Assembly (NCBI GenBank): GCA_902806595.1
Contig: CADCXC010000010.1
Span: 930,001 to 994,000 of the forward strand
Direction of reading: 5' to 3'
Length of the DNA: 64,000 nucleotides
Source: Pyrenopolyporus hunteri
Lineage: Eukaryota > Ascomycota > Sordariomycetes > Xylariales > Hypoxylaceae
The stretch's first letter is position 1, and each line of letters begins with the position of its first letter. The translations under genes were made by a program, and so were the position numbers. The notes beneath the pieces are model-generated. The model was not told the origin of the DNA. It worked only from the letters and a program-made list of their open reading frames with translations, and did not search any database. Below are positions 1 to 11,910 of the stretch, in pieces.

Positions 1-907
1 GCCAGCCCTCTTCGGGGTCGAATCTGATACATCATCGACGGCTCACGAAACGCTATCATCCCGTTTGATCAGCTAAGGACTATTCGAGACTAATCGCTCC
101 TCGCATCCAGGACGTCTATAGTTTATCGGTTCCGCGGAATTGACGTGGAATCTTAGATTCTCGAAGTACTTGGCCGTGGAGAATAGGACCTTTACCCCGT
201 CAATTTTTGAACATTCCCACTCGCTAGACTCTTCTCGGCATCGATTCGATTAAAAGAAGACTAGCATCGTCCCGATTCACTTAAGATTTCATGGGACTAC
301 TGACATCCGAGCTACTCATTGAGAGCCCCTTCCACCCCCTGCAAGAGATTGTGGTAGACTACCAGCCAGACGAGCTCCGGATCTTCGTACATCCATACTA
401 CCCTTGCCCGTCAACATTTCGACCGTGGACTGTGGATCCCGCCTGATCGCATTGCCCTCTGCGTCCCAATCCTGTCGTCCTTTATGACTTACTCCCCGCC
501 CGCCAACCTTAACATCCTATTCTCTCTCTTGGTTCCTCACGCGGCAACTAGGACGTAGAAAGACTCCGCCTCTCGCTCGAGACTTTCCTTAACTCCGCTA
601 TCCTTTCGTTCGTCTCCTGCTGGCTCAGAGCATTCCTTTTTTGGTTCGGATTTGTTTACTTCTTGGTGCGCGACGTTGGATAATAGGTTCTTTTAATAAC
701 CAAAACACGCGAAGAGAAGATTGATAGTCGCGGAGGACGGGGCGCCTAGGAAAGTGTTGGAGAAACCCCTCGTTGCTCAGTCCGTCCACTCGCTTCGAAC
801 GCCAACGCCAACGCCCGCCGTCTAGAAGCACTGAATCGCGTCGCAGGTCGACAATTTTAATTTGAAGGTCCCGGGTTGGAGAGAAAAGGGACGGTTAGAT
901 CAACACC
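1..907. other. Upstream region of the NADPH oxidase gene
   Basis: No convincing coding region is seen. The stretch from about 450 to 660 is rich in C and T on the plus strand (several CTCTCT and TCCTCT tracts). Such pyrimidine tracts are common in promoters and long 5' leaders of filamentous fungi, so this is probably the promoter and leader of the downstream oxidase gene. No TATA box or transcription start can be fixed from sequence alone. Confidence 0.4.
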
Positions 908-2796
908 ATGTCTGTCCTTGCGCTGGTACAGAAGCAGTTCACTGCTAGCAAGCTCATCTTCCATTTCCTGTTTTGGGGAGTCCACTGGTTTTTCTTCGCT
1001 TATGGATGGTGCGTTCCCTTACTCGCACCTAAGCATCGCCCCCCGTATTAACCATAAATATAGGTGGAAGCAATTTAACGACCCCAAATTAGCCGGTCTG
1101 AATACTCTGTCGTGGTCCGTGTGGATATCGCGAGGTGCCGGTTTAGTTCTAGCAGTCGACGGGACGTTAATTCTACTACCAGTTTGCCGAACTCTGGTGC
1201 GATGGATACGACCTAAGATCCGGTGGTTACCCCTGGATGAGAACATCTGGTTCCATCGCCAGGTCGCATATGCTATGCTGATTTTCACCGCTATCCACGT
1301 CTGCGGTCACTATATCAAGTATGTTCCCTCAAGAAATTTTGCGATTTGTTGAATCAACTCGAATCTAATACCTCCCAGCTTCTTCAACGTGGAGAAGACC
1401 CAGATTCGGCCGGTCACCGCCGTAGAGATTCACTATACCCAGCCCGGTGGTGTTACCGGTCATATCATGCTCCTTTGCATGTTATTGATGTATACCACCG
1501 CTCACCACCGCATCCGCCAGCAATCATTTGAGACATTCTGGTACACGCATCACCTTTTCATCCCGTTTTTCCTCGGGCTATACACTCACGCTGTCGGCTG
1601 CTTCGTCCGTGACACCGCCCAACCCTTCTCTCCATTTGCTGGGGAGATCTTCTGGGAGCACTGTATTGGCTATCAAGGATGGCGATGGGAGCTGTTTGCA
1701 GGAGCTCTCTACCTTCTTGAGCGTCTTTATCGAGAAGTACGTGCAAAGCGCAGCACCAAGATCACGCGAGTCGTTCGTCATCCATATGGTAAGAGAACCC
1801 CAGTAATGAGGCGTTTTCCTTAATACTAATACCGTTCGTAGATGTCGTGGAGATCCAGTTCGAAAAGCCTTCTTTCAAGTACAAGGCTGGCCAATGGCTC
1901 TTCCTCCAGGTCCCCTCGGTCTCCAGCTACCAGTGGCATCCGTTCACGATTACGTCCTGCCCGTACGATCCATATGTTTCAGTCCACGTTCGACAAGTTG
2001 GTGATTTCACCAGGGCATTGGGTGATGCTATCGGTGCCGGTAGTGCGCAAGCCAAGCTCTACGAAGGTGTCGACCCGATGGGAATGTACGAAGTTGCTCT
2101 GCAGAACGGACAGCAGATGCCTACCCTTCGAATCGATGGGCCGTACGGTGCCCCCGCCGAGGATGTGTTCGAGAACGAAATCGCCATTCTCATCGGTACC
2201 GGTATCGGTGTCACGCCGTGGGCCTCTATCCTTAAGAACATCTGGCACTTGCGCAACAGCCCGAACCCGCCCCGACGTCTCCGCCGTGTTGAGTTTATCT
2301 GGGTGTGCAAGGATACCGGTTCCTTCGAATGGTTCCAGACCCTCCTATCCTCTCTCGAGTCCCAAAGTAACGAAGCCGCTCAAATTCCCGGCAGCAATGG
2401 CGTGGAGTTCTTGAAGATCCACACCTACCTAACCCAGAAGCTCGATATGGACACGACGCAGAACATTGTCCTAAACAGTGTCGGTGCCGATCATGATCCT
2501 TTAACAGAGCTCAAGTCGCGCACGAACTTCGGCCGACCCAACTTCCAGAGGATGTTCGAGGCCATGCGGGACGGAATCTTAGATCGAACGTACATGAACG
2601 GTCTAGAGGGTAGCATGCAGACGACGGTCGGTGTATACTTCTGCGGTCCTTCGGTAGCCGGTAAGTTAATCTGCTTCGCAAACCCTTAGATTTCTAATAG
2701 AAAACTAACGTTCTTCTAGCCCGAGATATCCACAAGGCGGCCAAGGCGGCGACAACTAAAGAAGTACGCTTCCGGTTCTGGAAGGAGCATTTCTAA
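908..2796 (+). CDS. noxA: Superoxide-generating NADPH oxidase, NoxA/Nox1 type
   Basis: Encodes a gp91phox-like membrane oxidase that moves electrons from cytosolic NADPH through FAD and two haems to oxygen. In fungi this supports sexual development, hyphal fusion and infection structures. Exons read as 908-1008, 1064-1318, 1379-1788, 1842-2660 and 2720-2796, giving 553 residues, the normal NoxA length. The ATG at 908 opens a membrane segment (FHFLFWGVHWFFF) and is chosen because the protein then matches the family N-terminus without an EF-hand or p67-type extension. Seen motifs: haem-ligand helices with HRQVAYAM and HVCGHYI, FAD-binding HPFTIT near residue 288, NADPH-binding GTGIGVTPW near 380, and FCGPS close to the C-terminus, which ends in the Nox-typical WKEHF. 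All splice junctions keep frame. Lack of an N-terminal extension argues against NoxB/NoxC. Family and subtype are confident; regulation is not visible. Confidence 0.95.
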
Positions 2797-5595
2797 GTGT
2801 ACATATTCACCACCATCTAATCTATGCATGGCTACGATACAAAGCTCCCGCGACACCGCAAGTGCGATGCTCCCCTACGAGCTGTCCCGCTGCAATGGTG
2901 TTGGGAGATAGTAGATAAGAGAGAGACCAAAGAGGTCGGCATGATGCGAAAAAGGCATACTGCGCTCCGAGGACCGTATCTAATGCATGGTCAGAGACTA
3001 GCCCGGAGAGCGTCCAAGTTGGTCTAACATAACGAATGGTCTCTACAGTGCTTATACAGGCTGGGGAAGACAATTTTTCTGGAAAGGAGTTTTATACCAT
3101 ATCACATTTACTGCATGGCAATCAATATATTCCTTTTTACCTAGCCCAGCATATCTCTGCCCCAGTCTTGTTTTGCAGATATCTAATATACTAATTTGCA
3201 TGTAAGTCATGACTATCAATTTACACATAATATTCGTCACTTCCCCTCGTCAGTGCGGCCGTGGACAGACAGTCGGGGTACAGTCACGAAATTCTTAGAA
3301 TCTTCTACCTATTATTTGTACCCTCAAATGACATCAGACGACTCACCATGAGCCTGTTGGGACGGGTGGCCTGGCACCCCAGAAGGAGGCGCTTAAGGTT
3401 CCAGACGCAGCTCCATACGCGCCGGGCTCCCACCACGTGGATCTCAGGCGGATTCGCGACCCGGCGCGTCGCAGGGTGCTTACTCACCCCTTTAGAATAT
3501 ATATATACCTAGGTACCTATATATATAGGATTCGTATATTGTATATTCGAGGAACTAAGAATTCGTATCTTGAGATTCTGCCTAGCTCTAGGTTATATAA
3601 CTCACGGTCTCCTTTAGATTGGTTTATCACGGAATTAGGTAGGTAAGTTTTAGTGAGGTAGGTTGTGGTGGTTGCCGAAGCTCGTGGGATAGGCTGAGCG
3701 CTTGGCGAAACAGATGGCCCCTGAGTCTCGTATACATAATAGAGGCGGTGCTTTGCTTCAAGGAACATAAGTACCTGGTATCTTATAGAGGAATAGGTAT
3801 GTATCTTGTTCTGCGTTATACCGATGCCGAGTTCCCGGGCGAGACTATACCGAGATAATATATGATGCCGTAAGAATAAGTATGTGTAAGGTGGACGGGC
3901 TGCGGAAGGAACGTAGTGCTACCACCGACCTAGTTAGTATGGCATAGATTACATGACATCCCAACTTAAATTCTAATGCCTATATCAATTGTCTACCTAC
4001 CTAGGTAGTTATGTATATTGTATAAAGAGAATGGTGTAAGAGATGCGTCGCGCAACAACGGGATCCCGATAATCAGCCTCGAGAGCCAACCTTGTTCTAC
4101 CCGCTCAAACTCTGTTAAGGTAGGGCAGATCAAGAACGACAGCTGTTGATTCGAAGTTAAGCGAACCCGAACTACCGCGCCGTCGTGGCTCAGGTTCGTG
4201 TCAAACTCGGCTTACTATATCTAACACGCAATGCCACTTCCGCAAGTTTACACAGATTCCTTCACTCCTTCCCCGTAACAGCTCCGTGCGTCGAAAATGT
4301 CTTCTCTACCTAGCAAACTTCCGAGACGCCCCAGCGTCGAGTAGAGACATGTTGGTATGGCTTGAGCACCGGGTACGTCGCGTGTGATTACACGCGAAAT
4401 GCGAATGAAGCTCTGAATTCTCTGGATTGTACCTCTGTCAACCAACTACCTAGGTGGGCACTCTTTAAACCTCCCGGGGATATCCTCTTTCCGCGTGGCG
4501 TCCTTACCCGCTGTGAAACTAACCGGAAGCTTTATTCGTGCGAAGAGCTGTTTCTAGTCAATATAACCTTGTACGACGTGAAGGCGGATTTTAGCAGCGG
4601 AAGAAATGGCGACACTACCAGGTTTTGAGTAACGCCTCTGTAGACGCTTAATACCTAAAATGACTCCCATGTGGCAGTTGTATTTGCTGCCAGAAGGTGG
4701 CAGCATGTGATCCACAACGTCGATAGAAGCTCACTCTTAGAAGGAACTGGGTCCTCGAGCGATACGAAGACCTCGATGTTAGGGACAGCTTGATAAGGGT
4801 TTAATCCTTATACCTCAAGGTCCCTTTTTGTCTTAGCGATGACCCCTTAGCCCCGTCTATAATGGCTCAATCATAGAGGCCCCTAAGGCACCGTTACGCA
4901 AACCCCTGGCATACTCACAATTCTCTAGGCCGTAATCCATGGGCAGTAATGACAAGCACTAAAATATTAAACCACTTCTGGGAGCAAATCCATTTAGGCG
5001 AGTAGAAGAAATCAGATAAACACACTATCAGAGTCTTCGCGTTTCCCGTTCCAGAAAGAATAACGCCTAGCTCCGACGTATTTCGATTTATCGAGGTCGG
5101 CGCTTCGGGTCTGGCTTATAAGCGGGGGGGTTCATTGACGGAACATACGATATATTGTATGTGGGGAGAGTGGCCATTATAAGGTACCTAGGTAAGAATC
5201 TTAATCTTAGCGCAGCAGTAATGTCTATGGAGGTAGTGGTGGTTTGTAAGGGACTCCAGGATATGGGTATGCCGCGCACGGGAACCATACCGAAGGTGGT
5301 TGGCGTCGACCTCATTGTATGAAGGCAGGCAGCTATCGTTTTTTCGGGTCCTCGAAATTAGTGCCTATCACGCTAGATTCGCCTTAGATTTTCGATATAC
5401 CGGGATATCTATCATGCATGGAAACGACCAATGAGTGCCCACGGCGCATACTCCACCGTAGTTAAAATTTCTAATCTTGTCAGATTTTATAGCGGACGGA
5501 ACTATTTAGTTTGAGGAAATAAACTCTCTCCGCTAATTTAATTACTGGCCCTCGAATCTTACTCATTTCTATACCTATCCGGACTTTTACGACCC
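2797..5595. other. Long intergenic region without a supported gene
   Basis: Short open frames here have no recognisable domain, poor codon bias and no supporting splice structure. Visible structure: CCTAGGTACC-type palindromic motifs at about 3505-3520, 4005-4017 and 5184-5193, next to AT repeats (TATATATATA at about 3498-3530). Nothing suggests an RNA gene or transposase. Confidence 0.6.
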
Positions 5596-7047
5596 ATGGA
5601 TTCGGACGTACGGGATGACGAAAGGCCTCTCAACGGCTGTACGGAATCCTCACCGCTGTTGTCTGATTCAGAGTCTGTAACATCTGTTACCAGTAGCGGC
5701 TGGGGTTCGGAGCTATGGCTCCTCGTGCGGTATTCCGTCCCGTTGATCGCGACTTATCTCCTTCAATATTCGTATAGTGTTGTTACGACTTTCGTCGCCG
5801 GTCATCTTAGTGCAGATGCCCTCGCTGCCGCGAGCGTGGGCATGACCACGATGAATATCGTTGGATTCGCCACTATTGAGGGGATGGCCACAGCTCTCGA
5901 CACTCTCTGCGCGCAAGCGTACGGTTCAGGCAACCTCTTCAATGTCGGTCTGCACGTCCAGAGGATGCTACTCTTCATGGCGTTGGCCATCGTGCCCATT
6001 GGCGCTTTTTGGGTAGTCTCACCATGGGTGCTGTCTCTTTTTGTGCAACAGCACCATCTGGCCGTCATGGCCGGATCGTTCTTGCGGGTCAGCATTATCG
6101 GCCTGCCTGGATACGCGTCGTTCGAGGCGGGCAAGAGGTTCCTCCAGGCCCAGGGAGATTTTAAAGGTGCCATGCTAGCTATCCTCATATGCGCGCCCGT
6201 CAACGCCTTCCTGAGCTGGTTTTTGGCTTTTAAGCTAGGAATGGGCCTCGATGGCGCGGCATTAGGAGCTGCTCTCACTAATAATCTTCGCCCTGTCCTT
6301 CTTCTCGCTTACATCCTCTTGCCGCTAGGGAAGTGGTCGCATCAGTGTTGGGGAGGCTTCTCGCTGGACGCCTTCACCAAATGGGGGCCGATGGTACGGC
6401 TATCCGCTGCAGGCACCGCGGTCAATCTAGGCGAATGGGCTGCTTCTGAGATATTAACGTTTAGCACCTCTTATCTCAGCACGAACCATTTGGCGGCACA
6501 ATCGGTCCTAATGACCGTTTCGATCGTATCGTGGCATATCCCCTTTTCCTTGAGCGTCGCAATTAGCACGCGAATTGGCCATCTCATCGGAGCTGGACTT
6601 GTCGCTACAGCTCGGCGTGCTGCCATCTTGTTTGCCGTCGTCTGCACGCTAGTTGGGAGCATTGACGGCCTAATCATATTTGCCCTGAGAAACCACCTTC
6701 CGGCATTTTTCTCTGACGACCGCGCCGTATGTGAAATTGCCTCCAAGACCATGCTTGCTGTTAGCGTGTTCCAGATCATAGATGCTATCATCTGCTGTAC
6801 TAACGGCTTGCTTCGCGGTCTTGGCCGCCAGTCCGTGGCCGCTTGGGTGGTTCTAGTAGTTAACTATATAGGTGCTGTCCCGGTAACGATATGGCTAGAG
6901 TTGGGATCCCCAGGATTAGAGTTGAACGGTGTGTGGATCGGCCTTGGATCTGGTATGGTAGTGATTGCTATTACTGAGGGGCTCTATATGAAAGCTTTGA
7001 GGTGGCAAGATTGTGTAGCAAGCGTAAAATCGAGGGAGGGTCTATAA
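5596..7047 (+). CDS. MATE-family multidrug/toxin extrusion transporter
   Basis: A single-exon gene for a 483-residue membrane transporter. A cytosolic, Ser-rich N-terminus of about 35 residues (with the acidic ESSPLLSDSES) precedes about 12 hydrophobic helices arranged as two MatE repeats. The first repeat contains the typical VPLIATYLLQYSYSVV helix and the ADALAAASVG, GMATALDTLCAQAYGSGN segment. The second repeat contains the related LSTNHLAAQSVLMTVSIVSW segment. The family (yeast Erc1, plant DTX) exchanges protons or sodium for organic cations and secondary metabolites at the plasma or vacuolar membrane. It stands alone, 2.8 kb from the oxidase gene and convergent with the MFS gene. It lies about 5 kb from the repeat-peptide locus, so a role in exporting that product is possible but unproven. 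The length and start agree with fungal homologues. Confidence 0.92.
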   Translation: MDSDVRDDERPLNGCTESSPLLSDSESVTSVTSSGWGSELWLLVRYSVPLIATYLLQYSYSVVTTFVAGHLSADALAAASVGMTTMNIVGFATIEGMATALDTLCAQAYGSGNLFNVGLHVQRMLLFMALAIVPIGAFWVVSPWVLSLFVQQHHLAVMAGSFLRVSIIGLPGYASFEAGKRFLQAQGDFKGAMLAILICAPVNAFLSWFLAFKLGMGLDGAALGAALTNNLRPVLLLAYILLPLGKWSHQCWGGFSLDAFTKWGPMVRLSAAGTAVNLGEWAASEILTFSTSYLSTNHLAAQSVLMTVSIVSWHIPFSLSVAISTRIGHLIGAGLVATARRAAILFAVVCTLVGSIDGLIIFALRNHLPAFFSDDRAVCEIASKTMLAVSVFQIIDAIICCTNGLLRGLGRQSVAAWVVLVVNYIGAVPVTIWLELGSPGLELNGVWIGLGSGMVVIAITEGLYMKALRWQDCVASVKSREGL

Positions 7048-7574
7048 ATAATTGTAAAGGATCCGTTCCAGCTTGAAACCATTTAGGCTTTTCGGACACT
7101 GATAGCTAGAATTGGAAGCATTGGGTGGAATTTAAGTACCTGAACGTCTTCTCGAGAACGGCTCGCGATAGTTCACTTGAGGTTCATCAGGTGGTAGTTA
7201 ATCGCTGAAATAGCCGGATTGCCTATATATTAGCATGTATTGTCCTTTTACATTCTAGTGCTAGTTGTGTGTGTCTGCCCGTATTCAAACAATCTGGTAG
7301 GTACCTAGGTATGCTGGGAATACCACCGCTTCTAGAAATGCCAATGGGAGATTGTCTCAAGGGACAAGAGTTTGAGGCATCTACAATTGTGCCACATTCG
7401 CTTGTTCTCACACAATAGTGTATCTTCGCGTCTTGGGCCTTAGCGAAATAGCTGGCGACTTATTGTATGGCGCGAGATGATCCTAGGCTGTGTCCCGGAT
7501 TGTAAGAATACCTTGCGTAGGTAGTCTGCTTGATTGATAACCTCCGGGGAGGACCTAGGCGGGGTACATAGGAT
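7048..7574. other. Convergent intergenic region
   Basis: Holds the 3' ends of the MATE and MFS genes. A CCTAGGTA-type palindromic motif (GGTACCTAGGTA) lies at about 7299-7310. No gene is seen. Confidence 0.6.
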
Positions 7575-9008
7575 TTAACCCTTGGATTCCTCGTCGCCAT
7601 TCAACTGGACCACAACCGCCTCAGTGGAACTTTGTTCTCCTTGAGGGGACTTACCTTCTGAAGTTTGAGTTCGGCGATGAATTACTAGCTGGGCCCATTT
7701 GGCCGCGAAGATAAAAGCTGCAGAGGCGAGAGTCGTTGTCCCGGCCCAGATCTGCGCCCTGGAGAATCCCCCGCCTTCACTTTGGATTATACCACCTGCT
7801 GTCGGCGGACCTGCTAGCGATGCAAACGCCAATATGGAACACACCATTCCGAATCGCGTGCCCATTTTGCTGGGGTCTTCCGTTAATGATGCGAGTCCTC
7901 CTACGAATACTACCGTCGTTCAAGTGTTAGTCATTTATATCTTTAAAGGGGAGTAGGTAGCGGAATGAGACAATCGGTGGGTGGCTGTGCTTGAGACTCT
8001 ATTTAAGCTTCGTTCACGAGTGAATGAAAACGACTTACTCCCTTGTGCCGCTCCGGTGGCAAGCCCATAGAACACAGCCCAGACATACAAGCCTGCGACG
8101 TTGTGGACGGCGATCCAGACGTATAACAAGACACCTAAAAGCGTCAGGGAAACAATCAGGGTTGGTAGAGCACCGAAATATCGGTCGGCGGCAAAACCGA
8201 GGAGGGGTCGCATCGGAATACCAACGGCATTGATGACTACGAGTAGATTTACGGCCGCTTCGGGGGATAGGCCGATTATGGAGGTAGCGTAGGTATTGAC
8301 ATAAAAGAAGCAGAAATATAGAGCCCAGAACATTAGGAACACCCCGACAGTGAATAAGCTGTATACCGGCTCTAGAAATGCCCTCCATTCGACCAGTGGG
8401 CCGGCTTTACGAGGTGGGAGTCGGGGACGTAGTAGGATGTTGATGACGACGGCGAATGCTAGGGCGACATATCCTTGAATCTGCACTGCACGAGCGAAGC
8501 CGATCTTAGGTTGGAGATACTGGACAATAAGAGGGAACAGGATGCTTCCAGTCCCGCTACCGGAAGCAGATGTTCCCAATGCCATCGCCTTATTTTTCTT
8601 CCAGTACGAGCCAATGACGGCTACGGAAGGCATGTATAAAATGCCCATGCCGAGTCCGGTACATAGTCCCTGAGCGAGGAAGATCTGCCAATACGTTGTC
8701 GCTAAGCTTGTCATGAACGTCCCCAGCACCAGCAATATCGATCCAAGTAGAGCTGTGTGTTGCGCATAGCCGGCGTCAGCAGAGCGACCGGAAATCGTCC
8801 CGATGAAGAATGTTAGGAAGATCTGGATGGATCCTATCCAGGACACTTGCGATTCGGGTAACGATAATGTGGTGGTATAATAGAGCTGATATACGCCAAA
8901 GGAAGCTGAATATCCCCAGGTCAAAGAGTTGATTAGGTGGCCGGCGAGGATCTGCAGCCAGGCTCTGGCGCCACCATCGGGGGGTGGACCTGGATCTCCT
9001 TGCACCAT
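7575..9008 (-). CDS. MFS transporter, monocarboxylate porter (MCT/Mch) type
   Basis: Two exons on the minus strand, 9008-8039 and 7909-7575, give 434 residues. The intron (GTAAGT donor at 8038, TAG acceptor at 7910) joins GAAQG to IFVGGLASL, as in homologues. The N-terminus has the family signature PPDGGARAWLQ followed by HLINSLTWGYSASFGVYQ. About 12 transmembrane helices follow, with an IGSIQIFLTFFIGT loop and GLCTGLGMGILYMPSVAVIG. The start at 9008 is preferred because the signature begins just after it; a longer start at 9050 or 9221 is open but not needed. Fungal members of this family move monocarboxylates, riboflavin or secondary metabolites across the plasma membrane, and the substrate cannot be read from the sequence. 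The closest recognisable gene upstream is the repeat-peptide precursor, about 2.9 kb away on the same strand, so it could belong to that cluster. Confidence 0.9.
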
Positions 9009-11910
9009 GGGATGGAAAACCAATCCCAGAATGCGGTTGTGAAGCCTCATCCTTCGAGAACCGGATTTAATGAGAAGATGTAAGCCAACCGAGAAGTACC
9101 TTAGCAAGTTTTTGGGTAACCCCAACGATCGGGGGAGGATCCGATTCGATAAGAACAAAGGACTTGACCGAGAACCGAAACTAAGAAAAAAGCGTTCAGG
9201 CGAACACAACAGCAGCAGCACACCCTCAAGAAGACAATGCGAAGGGTGGAGGGGAGGAGAGGGGGAGAGGGGAGGAAAAAGGTTATGAACAGCGACGACG
9301 TATATAGGGCCTCGGTGCTGTTATGTGCTTATCTATAAGCAGTCTCACCGCTGGAGGAGAATGCATCTGGGTATTCTCGGGAATGGTACCGAAGATAAAT
9401 TTTGTGAATGGGGGATTGAGAGGTGAAGTGTCAGCGGGAGGGCGCGAGAACTGGGGGGAACTTTTAGGACACCTGCGCCTACCTGCCAGGTTCTACGTAC
9501 CTAGGTAGGTACCTATGCTTAAGGTAGTACCGATCAGTTTGCAGCCAACCCCTCTTTCCACCTCGACAAACGCGTCTTCGTGTAACTTCACCGTAAGCTG
9601 TAAGGTGGGTTCGCTGCCTCCTATACAGGTACGATACATGCGTGTACAAGACGCTGGCTGGACTGGCTTGGCATGTGGCCCGCCATGCACCAGCATGCCA
9701 ATATGCGGGCAAGAGATCAATAAGCTTAAATCGGAAACAAACGCCGCCACATACTATGTATAATAGGCATATACTTCATAAAAGGTACCTACATAGTACG
9801 TATCATGAAAGGAACATTGAATATCGAGTCGAATGGGGATACACGCACAGTCTAGTTGAGAAACCATTCGCAAGAAATTATCATAAATTTCGATCGAGTA
9901 GTCTAATGTGCTACGTAATTAAGCCTACCGACAAAGAATATCGTCGTCCCTGATATTAATGATATGGGGGTCGATATCTATATTCTGGGGAGATATCATC
10001 AGTCCTTACTTACGCTTATTAAGGTGAAGTTCGCGCCGGTCAGTTCTCTAAATCGACGGAGGTTCTCGGCATCTTAAAACTTTTCGGAGCTCTATAGCGG
10101 GGAGCGATAGAAGGTTGGAGGACCCAGTGATAATTGTTAAGCATGCAACAAGTGTAACTGGCTTGAGAACCCGACGTCTCGCAGAAAACATAACGCAACA
10201 CTACGGACAGACCATAAAAAAGACTAGGGATCCGGGAGAAACCAACGATGATATTGAGGTTGAGGTTGAGTATGATAACCCGATGGTTAAACCAACAGAT
10301 ACCTAGCGTCTCGCGATTTTCGCAAGTCTTCGATGGATCATTCGACGGAGTCGTTTCCGTCCAACACTTCAACAATACCAGCAAAATTCCCGACGACGAT
10401 GTTGAACCGGTCGCAAAGCAAGCGAATGAACCGCATGTTGTTTGTCACTGTTTCTCTCCGCCTCTTGGGATCCTAACCTAACCCCGCTCAAACTCTTACA
10501 GTACGCTTCCCACATCCACGCTTTGTGGTCTCCTCATATGATTGGTGACGCTAAAACTTGCCGACAGAATGAAGAGTGTAAGTTAGAGAATGAAGTAGTT
10601 TGGTGAATCCGACTCGAGATAATAATGAAGCAATGCTGGTATCAATAATGTAACCGACCAAGGTTTATTAATCCGCTATTCGCGCTTCACAATATACGCG
10701 CATCGCTTATATTGTCGTATGAAGAGCGTAAAGCCACTGTAATCATGATGCGCTTCAGCACACAACCTACTGTAATTGCGGCGTGTACGGATGTCGGGCT
10801 CTAAAGTTTTCCATGTCCGGTTGCTACCTGGCTGCATATAGCACTATATTACAGTGGTAAATCTCCTTAAGCCCTAGACAATAACAATCCTCCTAAACCC
10901 ACCAGGGAGCGGCCGCATATAGCCCTCAATCAAGTAGATAGGTGGCGGATCGTACGATGCATTACGCGGTATGTTATCGAAGCCCCTTATAACCATGGAT
11001 TCGATATGTTTTCTACCAGAATGTAGCAAGTTTAGGCTAGTCGAGGTTGTATTCCATAATTGACTTTGTCGCAAAGTTGCGAGACTTCTAGCCCCTACTT
11101 TCATACTTTGTTATAGTTACGACAACTAAAAGTTGGTGTCACCAAACCCTTAACAACGACTCGCTCACGATAGAGCGGGGTACTCCTGTCATTACAGCCT
11201 ACCAAAGTCCACTGTGATTACAAGCTAATAGGTGGCTTTAGCGCTCTTAACCTGGTTTCATAGGCCTTTCTAGGACCCTAATAGCGGTTGGCATTCCCTG
11301 TGTATTGACTTCACCAGATGCACTATCGACATAGACAGAATAACCAAACACTCAAACTCTTAATGTCTCTTAGTTCAAACAATACTAAAGGTTGGGCGGG
11401 ATGGGCGATAGAGACACTGTATAGGTAGGTAATTATAGTATCATTTTACTCAGCGTTACTTCATGATTACTACATCCAAGACATACTTGCGAATAACTAC
11501 CACCTCACAGCGGCAGCAACCAATTATCCCTTTCCCTATTCATATTAGTTACATCCATGGACACCTACCCCGGTCCAGGTGGTCGCTTTAACCCTCCAAA
11601 TACTTTATTTTGATATCACGTCAGACAGAGCCGCATATACACCTTACCTCCTTTAGTTAGATAATAGACTAGGTCACCAATCCTTTAACGGCATCGCGGG
11701 AGACTATAGGACGAGTTCATACTGAGGTATGCGTCTTCAATTGATGGGGTTAGGTAAGGTATTCATGACTATCTGATCCCTAGCGAATATTCAACCCCGC
11801 ATACCCTCGCCATGCAACCTGTTGTTCACGCATCTTATTTCCATCAGAGTGCAATCAATAGTTGTGGACAGTGTCTTTTGGCTGACTGCCTTCTTAGCTG
11901 AGTTGTCTAC
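9009..11910. other. Intergenic region without a supported gene
   Basis: The MFS promoter lies at its left end, including GA-rich sequence at 9240-9280. A long palindromic tract of the CCTAGGTAGGTACC type lies at about 9494-9513. Open frames between 9500 and 11900 are short and show no domain. It is also the downstream flank of the repeat-peptide gene. Confidence 0.55.

Noticed and set aside
4362..4628. Plus-strand frame of 88 codons
   Set aside because: No domain, no good start context and no extension through introns.
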